A DNA stretch of 64,000 nucleotides from Rhodoferax mekongensis (GTDB taxonomy: Bacteria > Pseudomonadota > Gammaproteobacteria > Burkholderiales > Burkholderiaceae_C): the NCBI RefSeq assembly GCF_032191775.1, contig NZ_CP132507.1, positions 2,877,001 through 2,941,000 of the forward strand, in the 5' to 3' direction. A model generated the notes under the pieces. That model did not search any database. It was not told the origin of the DNA and saw nothing but the letters and a program-made list of their open reading frames with translations. This document shows positions 18,135-26,426 of this stretch, in pieces; within the stretch, counting starts at the first letter, position 1, and the number at the start of each line of letters is the position of its first letter. The position numbers and the translations under genes were made by a program.

Positions 18135-19436
18135 GTGGTATCCACCTCCATTAAGTACCTTCGACTATTCCTGCATGTTCAAGGGAAGCGCCGTCCGATT
18201 GGATATCTATCGGCATACGGGGATATCCTTCGTGTGTCGTTCGAGGAAGACTACATTGCAGACCCTGCACGCCCGATTTTGTCGATGGCCTACCGCGGCG
18301 CCACGGAAGCGGATACGCAAGCCATCTTGCGCTCTCGCCGCGACGCACGCCTTGTCGGAACAGGTGGGCGCTGGCCGGCTTACTTTCAGAATCTGCTTCC
18401 CGAAAGCCACAACCGAACGCGCCTCGCCTCCGAGCGACATTGTGAAGAAGACGACGAATTCGAGCTGCTTGCGGCTGCCGGTCGGGATTTGATGGGCGCT
18501 GTCGAGGTGGAGCCTATTTCATTGCAGGAGGGCATTCCGGACGTCATCCGGCATTGGCACACGACTATGGGTCTGGACGTTCTCGAGCCAGGTTTTGTCG
18601 AAATGCCGGTCGAGGACGCGACATCGCTACCGGGTGTTGTGTCCAAGTTCTCTGCGGTCAAAGATGGCCGACGCTACGTGGTGAAGCGCCAGGGTCAAGC
18701 GGGCTCATTCATCCTGAAGTTGCCTACGACTGCCCATCCAGACCTCGTTGCCAACGAATACATAGGCTACCAGCTGTGCGGCGCATTAGGGCTGACCTGC
18801 GCCACTGCAAACATCATCACGCGGGAGGAAGCTGAACTCCCGGAACAAATGCCCTTCAACGAAATCCTTGCCGTCGAACGGTTCGACCGGCAAGGTAGCC
18901 GTCGCATCCACATGGAAGAGTTCGCACAGGTGATGAACCTTCCTCCAAAGAAAAAGTATGGCACCCACCTCGAAACGGACTACGCGGCAATGTTGCGAAT
19001 CGTGGACCAGCTATCGAGCCGGCCAGGCCCTGATGTTCAAGAGTTCGTGCGCCGCTTCGTTGCCTTCATTCTCATGGGAAATACCGACGCCCATCTGAAG
19101 AACTGGGCACTTTGGTACCCTGATTCGGTATCGCCGCAACTAGCACCGCTGTACGACCCGGTATGTGTAACTGCGTTCTTCCCTGGAACTCAACCGAACC
19201 AGTACGCCCTGAACAAGCACATTGACGCCAAACTCTCGACCTTCACGTGGGATGACCTGAGCAACCTCCTGAAGGCAGCTAATTTGGCCCGCCACTCCCG
19301 ATTACTCTCCATTGCAAAGGACACCGTAAAACAAGCACAAGCGGTTTGGCCAGCCCTTCTCCAAAGCGCACCAAACTCCGTACGCACAGCAGTATTGGCT
19401 CGACTGAAAGGCGGCGTTTCGCTCTCGAAGGGCTAA
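18135..19436 (+). CDS. hipA: HipA-family serine/threonine kinase toxin
   Basis: A 433-residue HipA kinase. It has the N-terminal HipA domain (to ~110), an ATP-binding lysine in FILKLP (K195), the catalytic loop NTDAHLKNW (D318, N323) and metal-binding D341 in LAPLYDPV. HipA kinases phosphorylate glutamyl-tRNA synthetase or other targets and cause growth arrest or persistence. The GTG start 6 bases after hipB gives tight coupling. All key residues are present and no frameshift is seen, so the pair should be active. The whole operon sits between inverted repeats at 17614 and 19506, which looks like a transposable TA cassette. Confidence 0.93.
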   Translation: MVSTSIKYLRLFLHVQGKRRPIGYLSAYGDILRVSFEEDYIADPARPILSMAYRGATEADTQAILRSRRDARLVGTGGRWPAYFQNLLPESHNRTRLASERHCEEDDEFELLAAAGRDLMGAVEVEPISLQEGIPDVIRHWHTTMGLDVLEPGFVEMPVEDATSLPGVVSKFSAVKDGRRYVVKRQGQAGSFILKLPTTAHPDLVANEYIGYQLCGALGLTCATANIITREEAELPEQMPFNEILAVERFDRQGSRRIHMEEFAQVMNLPPKKKYGTHLETDYAAMLRIVDQLSSRPGPDVQEFVRRFVAFILMGNTDAHLKNWALWYPDSVSPQLAPLYDPVCVTAFFPGTQPNQYALNKHIDAKLSTFTWDDLSNLLKAANLARHSRLLSIAKDTVKQAQAVWPALLQSAPNSVRTAVLARLKGGVSLSKG

Positions 19437-19483
19437 AGTGTGTATTCCACGCGAGGGTATAACTTGTTGATTTGAAAAGGAAC

Positions 19484-19506
19484 GGGTCAGCTGCTGGATA
19501 ACTCCC
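19484..19506. repeat. Element-end inverted repeat, right end of the hipBA segment
   Basis: Reads GGGTCAGCTGCTGGATAACT, the inverse of the 17614-17637 copy with two or three changes. It directly abuts the second TnpB fragment. Confidence 0.75.
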
Positions 19507-19508
19507 AA

Positions 19509-20007
19509 AGGTAATGCAAACGCCCCTCCAGACCCGGGCTCACCGGCAATCGCCACTCAAGCATTCGATGCCTTTGGTGCGCTTTACGGTCGTTTGGAGA
19601 TAAGTCTCTTTGCCGCCTATAGCGCTGCCGGCTACGACACCAAGGCAGTCGACAAGCTCAAGTCCCAGTTCCGCGAGGAATTCAGCATTACCGCCCGCCA
19701 GTTCAACAGTTGCTGGACCCTCTTCAAAGGCACGATTGCCTCACGGATTGAAGTGGACAAGCTGGCGATCTCCGACATCACAAAAGCACTTAAAGGCACG
19801 CGCGCTAGCGTCACCAAACTCCTCAAACAGAAGAAGGCGCACACGCCACTGCAATGTAGAGCCTTGGACGTTGAGCGTCGCCGGATGGCGGTGCTGGAAG
19901 CCAAGTTCAATCGCCTCAGCGACGGCAAAGTACACACGTGCTTCGGTTCCAAGATGTTGTTCCGCGCGCAGGCTGAGCAAGCTGCAAAAACAATTTGCAT
20001 ATGTTGA
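19509..20007 (+). pseudogene. TnpB-like N-terminal fragment, copy 2
   Basis: The frame is open from 19509 and reads through ALYGRLEISLFAAYSAAGYD, FSITARQFNSCW and ends with CFGSKMLFRAQ, the pattern of the N-terminal half of IS200/IS605-type TnpB proteins. It stops at 20007 just before where the RuvC-like nuclease core should begin. The missing C-terminal half occurs separately at 21025-21650, on the opposite strand. Its first 170 bases are repeated at 12139-12309. Confidence 0.75.
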
Positions 20008-20078
20008 AAAAGGCTAAACGCGATCACTAAACCTAGAACTGCGACTTTGCAGTGTCACAAATTTCAGAAGGGGTTTAT

Positions 20079-20951
20079 ATGAACAAACAGTCGTCCGACT
20101 TGACAGTTGATGTCGGTAATGACATCGGCGCTGGCGTGGAGGGGGAAAAGAAAATGGAGAAGTCCGTCCCTCCGATTGAGCTTTGGGAATTTCAGGAGAG
20201 GGCCGGCATGTTGGGCAGCATCTATGACCTTATTGCTCGCGATGTGAGTGGCCTGTATTCGTGGCCCGAAGTGTGCGAAGCGTCGAAGTCCCAAAGCTTC
20301 TCGCTGGATGACTGGCTTCTCGCTTCAGTTCAGGAAGTTCTCAAGTCAATTGATGACGACCCCATGCGCTTGAAGGACTTGGTTACGGGTTATCAGAAGC
20401 AGCGCTGGACTCAAACGGCATTGAATGAGGATGGCAAAGAGAAAATTGAGAAGTCCGTCGCTCCGATTGAGCTTTGGAAATTACAGGAGAGGGCCGGCAT
20501 GTTGGGCAGCATCTATGAACTTATTGCTCAAGATGTGAGTGGCCTGTATTCGTGGCACGACGTGTGCGAAGCGTCGAAGTCCCAGGGCTTTTCAATGGAT
20601 GACTGGCTTCACGCGACAGTGCTCGATATTTCCAAGTCAATTGATGACGACCCCAAGGGCATGGAGGGCTTGGTTGCTTATTCTATGAAGCAGCAGCGCT
20701 GGACTCAGGATGCATTGGATGAATATGGCAAGCTATCCTTGGTGGAGGGTGATGATGGGTGTTCCTATATGGCGTACTCAGACTACAACCACAAAGATTT
20801 GTTCATCCTGGACTGGATTCAAAATGCCGAAGAGTTGTTCGAAATCATCCACTACTATCCCCATGAGGGCGCAATGATTTGCGAGGAAGCTCGAGAGCGA
20901 TTGAAAATCCTGCAGGACGGAACAGGCTCAAAATCAACGGAATCCAGTTGA
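20079..20951 (+). CDS. Hypothetical protein with a ~95-residue tandem internal duplication
   Basis: Translation from ATG 20079 is favoured by AGAAGGGG 5 bases upstream. Two repeat units follow one another, each beginning EKSV(P/A)PIELW and containing ERAGMLGSIY, DVSGLYSW and SIDDDP, ending RWTQ. They are nearly identical in DNA as well, so the duplication is recent. A unique acidic C-terminus (YSDYNHKDLFILDWIQ) follows. The protein is acidic and helical; no known domain. Neighbours are TnpB fragments. Repeat-bearing acidic proteins can be immunity or binding proteins, but nothing here settles it. Confidence 0.65.
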   Translation: MNKQSSDLTVDVGNDIGAGVEGEKKMEKSVPPIELWEFQERAGMLGSIYDLIARDVSGLYSWPEVCEASKSQSFSLDDWLLASVQEVLKSIDDDPMRLKDLVTGYQKQRWTQTALNEDGKEKIEKSVAPIELWKLQERAGMLGSIYELIAQDVSGLYSWHDVCEASKSQGFSMDDWLHATVLDISKSIDDDPKGMEGLVAYSMKQQRWTQDALDEYGKLSLVEGDDGCSYMAYSDYNHKDLFILDWIQNAEELFEIIHYYPHEGAMICEEARERLKILQDGTGSKSTESS

Positions 20952-21024
20952 GCGTCGCATCGCAGCCAATTCTGTTGAACAACTCGATTTGAAACACGGT
21001 GCCGATGGCGCAGCGATCGGCAAA

Positions 21025-21650
21025 TTATGTTTTCGGTCTTGTGGTTTTGGTTTTGAGCGGCGAGTGCGACCATGCCTGCGCCGAGCGTTTCCTTACAGGG
21101 AGCCCGACAATGAGGTGGTCGCCTTTACCGTCCGGGATAAACCCGCGGTCAAGACAACTTTCATAATAGCCCATCCTGCGCCGGCCAATGGCCAGTGCAG
21201 CAGCTTGGTGGTCACTTACCCCTTAGCGTTTGGCGTACTTGATACGGCCTATCACCGAAATGAAGGCGGGATGGACTTCTGCCACAGGCACCGTTTCGAG
21301 CAAAGCCCGACCGTGGATCGCTTGCCCCAAAACGCTGTACCCGAAGGAACTGAGCTGGCGCTTCCTGCGGCATAGCCGCGGCGTGCCCTTCAGGGCCGCC
21401 AGATGTTTCTCCTTTTCCCCAAAGTTCAAATCTTCTAGAGCAAGGGACTTGCCGGCCAGCTTTGCAAAGGCAGCTGCAGCAATGGCGACCTGCTGTACCG
21501 TAGCTTTACGTTGCGCCACTGTCTTGCCTTGCATGACACATGGAACACATGGCATGGACTTGGCGTTGCCGAAACGATCAGTTTGTGTGAGCGCCAAGTG
21601 GTCCTCATTCGGGTCGAGTCCGACAACGCTCGGCTGGGGCTTGGCTAAAT
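21025..21650 (-). pseudogene. TnpB-like C-terminal half (IS200/IS605 type), with an internal stop
   Basis: The minus-strand frame begins about VVGLDPNEDHLAL (RuvC-I region with the catalytic Asp). It continues through ALEDLNFGEKEKHL (RuvC-II Glu) and LSSFGYSVLGQAI, then EVHPAFISVIGRIKYAKR. A TAA at 21223-21225 replaces the expected tyrosine, and the homology resumes with GVSDHQAAALAIGRR to a stop at 21025. The four-Cys zinc motif has been reduced to a CVPC remnant. It lacks the N-terminal half and is inverted relative to the 19.5 kb fragment. Confidence 0.75.
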
Positions 21651-21689
21651 CGTCATGTCTATACGTGCAAACAACTTATTCATAAATCC

Positions 21690-22091
21690 ATGCAGTTATC
21701 TCAAAAAATTTACATTACTCTGTTCGGACTGGTTTGTGCTTTATCAGGTCTCATCGCTAGTGACATCGCTACTGGACTCGGTGTGCAGGACTCGCCCTAT
21801 CTGGTTGAATTTCGTCACGAGCAAACCAGACATTCTGATATTACGTGTACAAGGCGCGGCCAAGGTGCTGGGGACAACATGTCCGGCATTGACCCAGTCA
21901 CTATGATGCAATCAGACTGTAAGTGGCGCCTATATGGGCGGCCAGCTTCTGATGGCTCATTTGTCGCGCGCTCTGGATGGGCTACTTGGACCGGACGGTT
22001 GAACCGCCATGACCAACCCATAGTCTTTAAGTCTGAGGAAATTATCTCAGCGGAAAGGTTTTCCTTTGACCCATTTCCGTGGGTCAATTGA
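21690..22091 (+). CDS. Small secreted or membrane-anchored protein, paralogue 1 (convergent pair A)
   Basis: A 133-residue protein with an N-terminal hydrophobic segment (ITLFGLVCALSGLIAS, about 8-24) that may be a signal peptide or anchor. The mature part has paired Cys and aromatic residues (RHSDITCTRRG; SDCKWRLYG; WATWTGRL). It is homologous to the 47332-47730 gene over the SD(I/L)AT..., H-E-x-T-R-x-SD-x-x-C and DGSF blocks. It faces a lipoprotein gene with which its 3' end overlaps by 8 bases; the same convergent arrangement occurs at 47 kb. Function unknown; an envelope toxin/immunity or phage-surface pair is a guess. Confidence 0.6.
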   Translation: MQLSQKIYITLFGLVCALSGLIASDIATGLGVQDSPYLVEFRHEQTRHSDITCTRRGQGAGDNMSGIDPVTMMQSDCKWRLYGRPASDGSFVARSGWATWTGRLNRHDQPIVFKSEEIISAERFSFDPFPWVN

Positions 22092-22467
22092 GCAGACGAC
22101 CAAACCACGCTTCTGGAGTCTTTGCACAGCCTATGCAGACAAAAACGCCAGCATTGTCGTTGAGCGTTAGACGCATGGGGAACTCGACAATCCCCTGGTT
22201 TTGGATGTCTACGGTGATTGTTCTAGTTAAACCCACGGTTTCTTCTGAAACCCGCAATCCAGCTTTAGCTGTCACGTCGACGTATTTACCGTCTTCGAGC
22301 TTTTGAAGTGTCCATTTACCCGCCAGCCTGTTTAGCACTTCAGGTGGATGACCCAGATACCCATTAAATGTTTTAGGGTAGAAATTGTCCCCGACAGGAA
22401 CACTTGATGAGCATCCGAATAGAACTATCGTCAGCGCGATTGCAAAGATTTTGTTGAAATGAGGCAT
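22084..22467 (-). CDS. Lipoprotein, paralogue 1 (convergent pair A)
   Basis: A 127-residue protein with a lipoprotein signal: basic N-terminus, hydrophobic stretch, and lipobox LFGC (Cys at 19). After the Cys comes a SSSVPVGDNFYP segment matching GAPSL-x-PGENYFP in the 47733-48113 homologue. It also has a late CIGC pair where the homologue has CTPC. Its stop overlaps the 3' end of the convergent gene. It is likely anchored at the periplasmic face. Role unknown, but the pair recurring twice suggests the two products work together. Confidence 0.6.
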   Translation of the reverse strand: MPHFNKIFAIALTIVLFGCSSSVPVGDNFYPKTFNGYLGHPPEVLNRLAGKWTLQKLEDGKYVDVTAKAGLRVSEETVGLTRTITVDIQNQGIVEFPMRLTLNDNAGVFVCIGCAKTPEAWFGRLLN

Positions 22468-22589
22468 TAGGAATCAGAGTAACCCTGCGCACATGAAGAA
22501 GAATCCGCGCATGGTGATTTACTCAGAATTCTATGCGTTGCTTAAGCCTTGTTAGTGGTAGCAAGCAAGCGTCGCGCAAGGTTGCTTTT

Positions 22590-23000
22590 TGACAGTCGCT
22601 AGTTCCCAGGACTCCCCCTCCACGTATCTGTTCTGCGGATGGAGTCAACATCAAGCTCCGGGTCGAAATGCAGCAAGGTGAGGCGCAGTGCTTCTCGATT
22701 TGCATCCAGTCAAGCTACTGGTGTAATCGATCGGACAAGGCCAGCACCCTCCACCTCGCCGGCATTTAGAAGGTCGGTGCAGAACGAATACTCACAGTTC
22801 AGGCCCGCTAACATTTTCAGAGTGGTTAGTTGCGGGTATGAGAGAGTTATAGCCATCTAAAGCCTCCTTTGCTGGCGTGCGCAAGCAAGTCGTCAAAAGA
22901 GCTCACAGAGGGTTTCCAGCACCATTGACCATGCTCCGAACCCTCATCAAAAAGGAGCGACACAATGCAGCCCTTCGAACCGATGCTGGCGAAATCGCGG
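22590..23000 (-). pseudogene. Decayed copy of module genes 2 and 3 (see 12978-13895)
   Basis: Read on the minus strand, 22590-22856 matches the 104-residue module gene: start MAITLS, EYSFCTDLLNAGE, LRLTLLHFDPELDVDSI, with an internal TGA and a short deletion. Upstream, 22857-23000 matches the 3' end of module gene 2 (HGQWRWKLSVSSFEDL region), and the start of the small gene follows its stop as in the 13.6 kb copy. This shows the module's order is ancestral and that it has moved. Confidence 0.65.
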
Positions 23001-23188
23001 ATAAAGGATCGACTATCGCTTCTTGCAAGAACTCATGACCGCCCTCAAGGCGGGGGAGTACCAGTTTCTCTGACCAGCGTTCAGTCATTAAACGAGCAAT
23101 CCGCTAGCAAGCAATACTGGATGTGCATTTGCACACCACTGCTAGCACCTGCATACAAAAGTGTAGAGAGTTTCTACACTTGAAGCCT

Positions 23189-23554
23189 ATGCTTGAAGTC
23201 TCGATCCATCCTCGCGCCGACTACTCACTCCGTCCATGGAAAGACTTAGTCTTATGCGTCTCAGCCGGGACTGTCGTGCATACAAGTCATGCCCAGGACC
23301 ACCGCGGAGGCGAGTCCTTGCAATCCGGCGCAATCAAGTTTCCCCGCTCGGAAAAAAACCTCGCGCCTGACGTAGACGGCACCTTGTCGCCCCTGCTCTG
23401 GGGCGAAAAGTACCCGGGCGATAACTGGAAACGCGCCAGGACGACGTTAGACAAATGTTACGTGCAGATGCTGCACCGGGGAACCACTTCGCTTACGCCG
23501 GCGCTGGAGCGTGACCTGCAGCGACTACAGAGGCGAAACTTTGAAGGCTTGTAA
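23189..23554 (+). CDS. Hypothetical protein in a coupled small-gene operon (gene 1)
   Basis: A 121-residue protein from ATG 23189 (MLEVSIHPRADYS). It is basic and has no domain I recognise; a TTSLTPALERDLQRLQRR helix closes it. The stop overlaps the ATG of the next gene by one base (TAATG), and that gene in turn overlaps a third as ATGA. Three coupled small genes in 750 bases look like a real operon, possibly phage- or plasmid-derived. Function unknown. Confidence 0.45.
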   Translation: MLEVSIHPRADYSLRPWKDLVLCVSAGTVVHTSHAQDHRGGESLQSGAIKFPRSEKNLAPDVDGTLSPLLWGEKYPGDNWKRARTTLDKCYVQMLHRGTTSLTPALERDLQRLQRRNFEGL

Positions 23555-23757
23555 TGCCGAAGCGAATCACAAAGACCAAGCGTCGTCATCTGCTTGGACT
23601 AAGCAAAATGATGGAAGCAAGCACAAAACTTGACCTGTATGACGGCGTGCTAGGCGGCGTACCGCCTCCCCCTGCTCCGCTTTTTGACTTGGGCAAAACT
23701 CCCGGGGAGCTGATAGTTGAATTAAGCGATTTTGTACGCTGGCGAAGCAAAAAATGA
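23554..23757 (+). CDS. Hypothetical small protein (gene 2 of coupled set)
   Basis: 67 residues with a basic N-terminus (KRITKTKRRHLLGL) and a Pro-rich middle. Start and stop overlap the neighbouring genes, which is the main evidence that it is translated. No domain recognised. Confidence 0.45.
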   Translation: MPKRITKTKRRHLLGLSKMMEASTKLDLYDGVLGGVPPPPAPLFDLGKTPGELIVELSDFVRWRSKK

Positions 23758-23945
23758 CGATTGCGACGTTCACCGACATCGACACTGCACTAGAGTTCAC
23801 GACGTATCCGAGACTTCGCCAGAGGCTGTTGCGCGCAAGGGAAGACTGGCTGAAAAGCGAACTGGAGCATGCAAGGAAAAAGCAGATGACTTCACCTGCA
23901 GCAACTGCCGCAAGAGGCTGTCGTTGTGCGGTCGAAGCGAAGTGA
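23754..23945 (+). CDS. Hypothetical small protein (gene 3 of coupled set)
   Basis: 63 residues, with a helical segment (YPRLRQRLLRAREDWLKSE) followed by an Ala/Cys-rich tail. It starts with the ATGA overlap typical of coupled translation. No domain recognised. A possible degenerate attC-like pair (GCCTAAC ... GTGAGGC) lies just after it. Confidence 0.4.
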   Translation: MTIATFTDIDTALEFTTYPRLRQRLLRAREDWLKSELEHARKKQMTSPAATAARGCRCAVEAK

Positions 23946-24065
23946 CGTTTCAACTGCATTCATTCTTTTCGGACTGTGCTTCGAGCCTAACCCAGTGCAG
24001 ATGCGCGCAATACAGAAGTGGCATGTCTATCCCCTGCCGCTGGTTAGCTAAACGTGAGGCGCCTG

Positions 24066-24209
24066 ATGAGTGACTTCTTTGCGGAAATACGAAGCATCAT
24101 GAAAGCGCTGAGGATTCTGTTTTTCAAATCGTACCGACCTACTCGGCACGAGTCCGACGCCTATTGGAACTCGAAAGTGCGAGCGGAGATGGGGCTCTCG
24201 GACGAATGA
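24066..24209 (+). CDS. Very small hypothetical protein (47 residues)
   Basis: ATG 24066 opens a 47-residue frame beginning MSDFFAEIRSIMKALRILFF and ending with a Glu-Met-Gly-Leu-rich tail. TGAGGCG lies 6 bases upstream. It follows the three coupled small genes on the same strand and may be the last member of that operon. The composition, amphipathic and basic, suits a small membrane-associated protein. Confidence 0.4.
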   Translation: MSDFFAEIRSIMKALRILFFKSYRPTRHESDAYWNSKVRAEMGLSDE

Positions 24210-24377
24210 GGCCTGAGTGCACCCTGAACGATTCACCTGAAACGCCGACAGAGGCGGTCTATGTATGAAGATATGAACGAACTCTAGGTAGTCAAATATT
24301 TTGCTCGCCCCCCATGGGTCAAGTTTGAGTGCCATTCAATGGCCTGGAAGGTTTGGATGGATATTTGGGTGCAATGA
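24210..24377. other. Intergenic, no gene seen
   Basis: Short region with no coherent ORF before the remnant of the 11065 gene. Confidence 0.35.
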
Positions 24378-24475
24378 GAATTCAATTCCCGGAACTTAAT
24401 GACCGAAGCACCGCCCAAAATGAGCACTGCATTGAGTTGCTGGAGCATTGCCTGAGCGAGGTAAGAGCTGCAGGC
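24378..24475 (+). pseudogene. 3' fragment of the 11065 gene
   Basis: About 100 bases match 11783-11880 at roughly 75-80% by eye, including EHCIELLEHCLSE. The rest of the gene is missing. Confidence 0.6.
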
Positions 24476-24697
24476 AGATTCGAATTGCTTGACGCTACGG
24501 AGCGTTGATGAAATTGCTTGCAGTCCTCTGGAGTGGCTAAATCAAAAACACAGCGACTTAGAAGGGGTGCTCTCAGCCTGCACCGATTGATTGATCTAAC
24601 CGAGCAGTTGCTTGCAAGCCTAGCGGGAAGCAAAAGTCTCAAATTTGCTTCTAGACAGCGTACTTGGCACAGGCCTGCCTGAATGCAGGGTTCAACA

Positions 24698-24946
24698 TCA
24701 TCGGTATTCATAGCCGAAGCAAGAATAGGCGTCGGGTAGGGCCTTCGCAACCCATGCTGTATATCGTTCCCAATCGCTCAAGGTGATTGCTTGGGAGCGA
24801 GTATCGACGGTCACTAGCCTAACTGATTGGACAACGCTTTCTATGAGTTGCCAGCGCCAATCAAGCACTGCATTGGTGTTGAAATGTAATAGGTTTCGGC
24901 GTCTATCAGCCTCTTCAGCCCTTCCGCGGAAACGTGACATTGGCAT
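24698..24946 (-). pseudogene. Possible gene remnant, 82-residue frame
   Basis: A minus-strand frame with protein-like composition (WRWQLIESVVQSVRLVTV, LSDWERYTAWVAKALP). No start signal or neighbour supports expression. Not recognised. Confidence 0.22.
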
Positions 24947-25077
24947 CGTGCTCGCACCATCGCTACAGAAGAGGTCGGTGGCGTCGCCCGCTTAATGGAG
25001 CTTGAAGCTCACGCACTAGTCGAAAGGTCTTTGAGGTACTGATAATTTGCGCAAAAAAATAACCATTTCTGTATATT

Positions 25078-25097
25078 TTGGTTAAAATTTTGACCAA
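25078..25097 (+). promoter_or_regulatory. Operator palindrome abutting the Xre gene start
   Basis: TTGGTTAAAATTTTGACCAA is a 20-bp palindrome with one mismatched pair, ending exactly at the ATG of the Xre gene. It is likely the autoregulatory site of that HTH protein. Confidence 0.55.
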
Positions 25098-25751
25098 ATG
25101 ACAACCTTAGAAATAAATCACATCCTCGAACGCCAATTACTGTTGCAACTGGGTGACCGCCTCAAGCGACTTCGCAAAGCGCAGGGCATCAGCACCACTG
25201 AGATGGCGCAGCGCATTGGAATCACGCGAAATACTCTGCGCGCGGTAGAGTCCGGCGACCCCTCCCCTTCCATCGGTACATACCTTCGTTTGATGTCCTT
25301 CTTGGGAATCGGCGGCGAATTGGCACTTCTGGCCGGAGACACAATGCACCCTGCCCCCGCTGGCTCTGCCGCAGCTAGTTCAAGGCGCTCGGCACCCATG
25401 GTACGTGTTCAAGTTTCCATGGACAACACAAGGCACGCAATTCAGGATCTTCAGAGCCTAGCGCTTCACGAGGAAGCAGTTCAACTTGTGAAGGCAAATC
25501 CCTCGTTAGTGCAACAGGCGCAAGAGACCGTCGGGAAATGGCTTGAAAAAGGCAACTCCCGCTCCACCAGCCTGTGGATTGAGTGGCAAAAGATACTACA
25601 GACGGGGGCTTGGCGCAAAACGCTAGGGCGCACGCATCACGCTCAGCAACTTCGCCAAGCCTCCCCATTAGTCACCATCCTTACGGAAGATGCACGTCAG
25701 CGCGTCCTGCAGCAGACTAGCGACCTAAAGAGAGGGGTTGTACTTTCATGA
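25098..25751 (+). CDS. Xre-family regulator (probable orphan antitoxin)
   Basis: A 217-residue protein with an Xre helix-turn-helix at about 18-75 (LRKAQGISTTEMAQRIGITRN) and a distinct C-terminal domain (about 105-217) ending LRQASPLVTILTEDARQRVL. That second domain is common in two-component toxin-antitoxin loci where the partner is an enzyme encoded directly downstream. Here the downstream frame starts MLRISYRQL but breaks within 12 codons, so the partner seems lost. The 20-bp palindrome at the start supports self-repression. Family label beyond Xre is tentative. Confidence 0.72.
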   Translation: MTTLEINHILERQLLLQLGDRLKRLRKAQGISTTEMAQRIGITRNTLRAVESGDPSPSIGTYLRLMSFLGIGGELALLAGDTMHPAPAGSAAASSRRSAPMVRVQVSMDNTRHAIQDLQSLALHEEAVQLVKANPSLVQQAQETVGKWLEKGNSRSTSLWIEWQKILQTGAWRKTLGRTHHAQQLRQASPLVTILTEDARQRVLQQTSDLKRGVVLS

Positions 25752-25752
25752 C

Positions 25753-25944
25753 ATGCTGCGAATCAGTTACAGGCAGTTGGATTGGTGATGCCGCTTTACT
25801 TGGACCAGCCAGTTGCTTCAACAACTCGGCTTTTCCCTATTCGGCGGCGACGAGTTATTCGTCCCAAAAGCTAACGCCCTGCAGCCAGGGCTCGGAACAA
25901 GTTTATTTGGGGCTTCTGTGCCGAAGATTGAACGAAAGGAATAA
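25753..25944 (+). pseudogene. Remnant of the Xre partner gene
   Basis: A frame starting ATG 25753, overlapping the Xre stop region, has an early TGA. It then stays open through LLQQLGFSLFGGDELFVPK to a stop at 25944. Position and coupling suggest the former toxin, reduced by deletion. The family cannot be named from what remains. Confidence 0.28.
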
Positions 25945-26102
25945 GCTTACTTTCGAGACCAATCTGATTCAGATGGTATTTCTTAAATTGTCTTCAGGTA
26001 ACCGAATATCTTCTCAAGTGAGTCAAGCTGCTGCTTCGTCACTGGCTTTGATATATTGTTCTTTGTGTGCTCTATTTGTGCTAGGTACTGATTTTGAAAA
26101 TC

Positions 26103-26426
26103 TCATGTCTTGCTATCACTGTAGCGCCCGCCTATTGGATGGATTTCAAGAGTCATATCGAAAAACTCACGCTCGGAGATCAAACTCCCTTCTCGAAGAG
26201 TTGTAGCGACTTCCTTCATTTCTCCATAACTCATATTCCTTGAGTCGAATCTGTCACCTAAAGACTTAAGAACTGCTTCCTTGCTGATACCCAAAGTTAC
26301 ACTGGATGGAGCTATAGGAGTAGATTGCTTGGGGCTCAACGTCCGGCCAATAGATGTTTCTTGCTTTGTGTCATTGGACTGAACACGGTAAGTACTGAAC
26401 TGGAAACTGTGGCTGGTGTTGATCAT
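26103..26426 (-). CDS. Hypothetical protein, 107 residues
   Basis: A 107-residue protein with AGGAGAGAG 4 bases before ATG 26426, a strong ribosome binding site. The N-terminal half is Ser/Thr/Gln-rich and probably disordered. The C-terminal half (ISKEAVLKSLGDRFDSRNMSY) is helical with a short conserved-looking MKEVATTLREG. No domain recognised. It overlaps no neighbour. It may be an isolated accessory gene. Confidence 0.5.
   Translation of the reverse strand: MINTSHSFQFSTYRVQSNDTKQETSIGRTLSPKQSTPIAPSSVTLGISKEAVLKSLGDRFDSRNMSYGEMKEVATTLREGSLISEREFFDMTLEIHPIGGRYSDSKT

Noticed and set aside
22931-23071. Small plus-strand gene starting MLRTLIKKERHN
   Set aside because: It is frameshifted after 25 codons and overlaps a minus-strand region clearly homologous to the 13.5 kb module gene, so it is a shadow.
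23983-24062. attC-like pair GCCTAAC ... GTGAGGC near the 47-residue gene
   Set aside because: Only the outer boxes fit and the inner arms do not pair well; no cassette structure around it.
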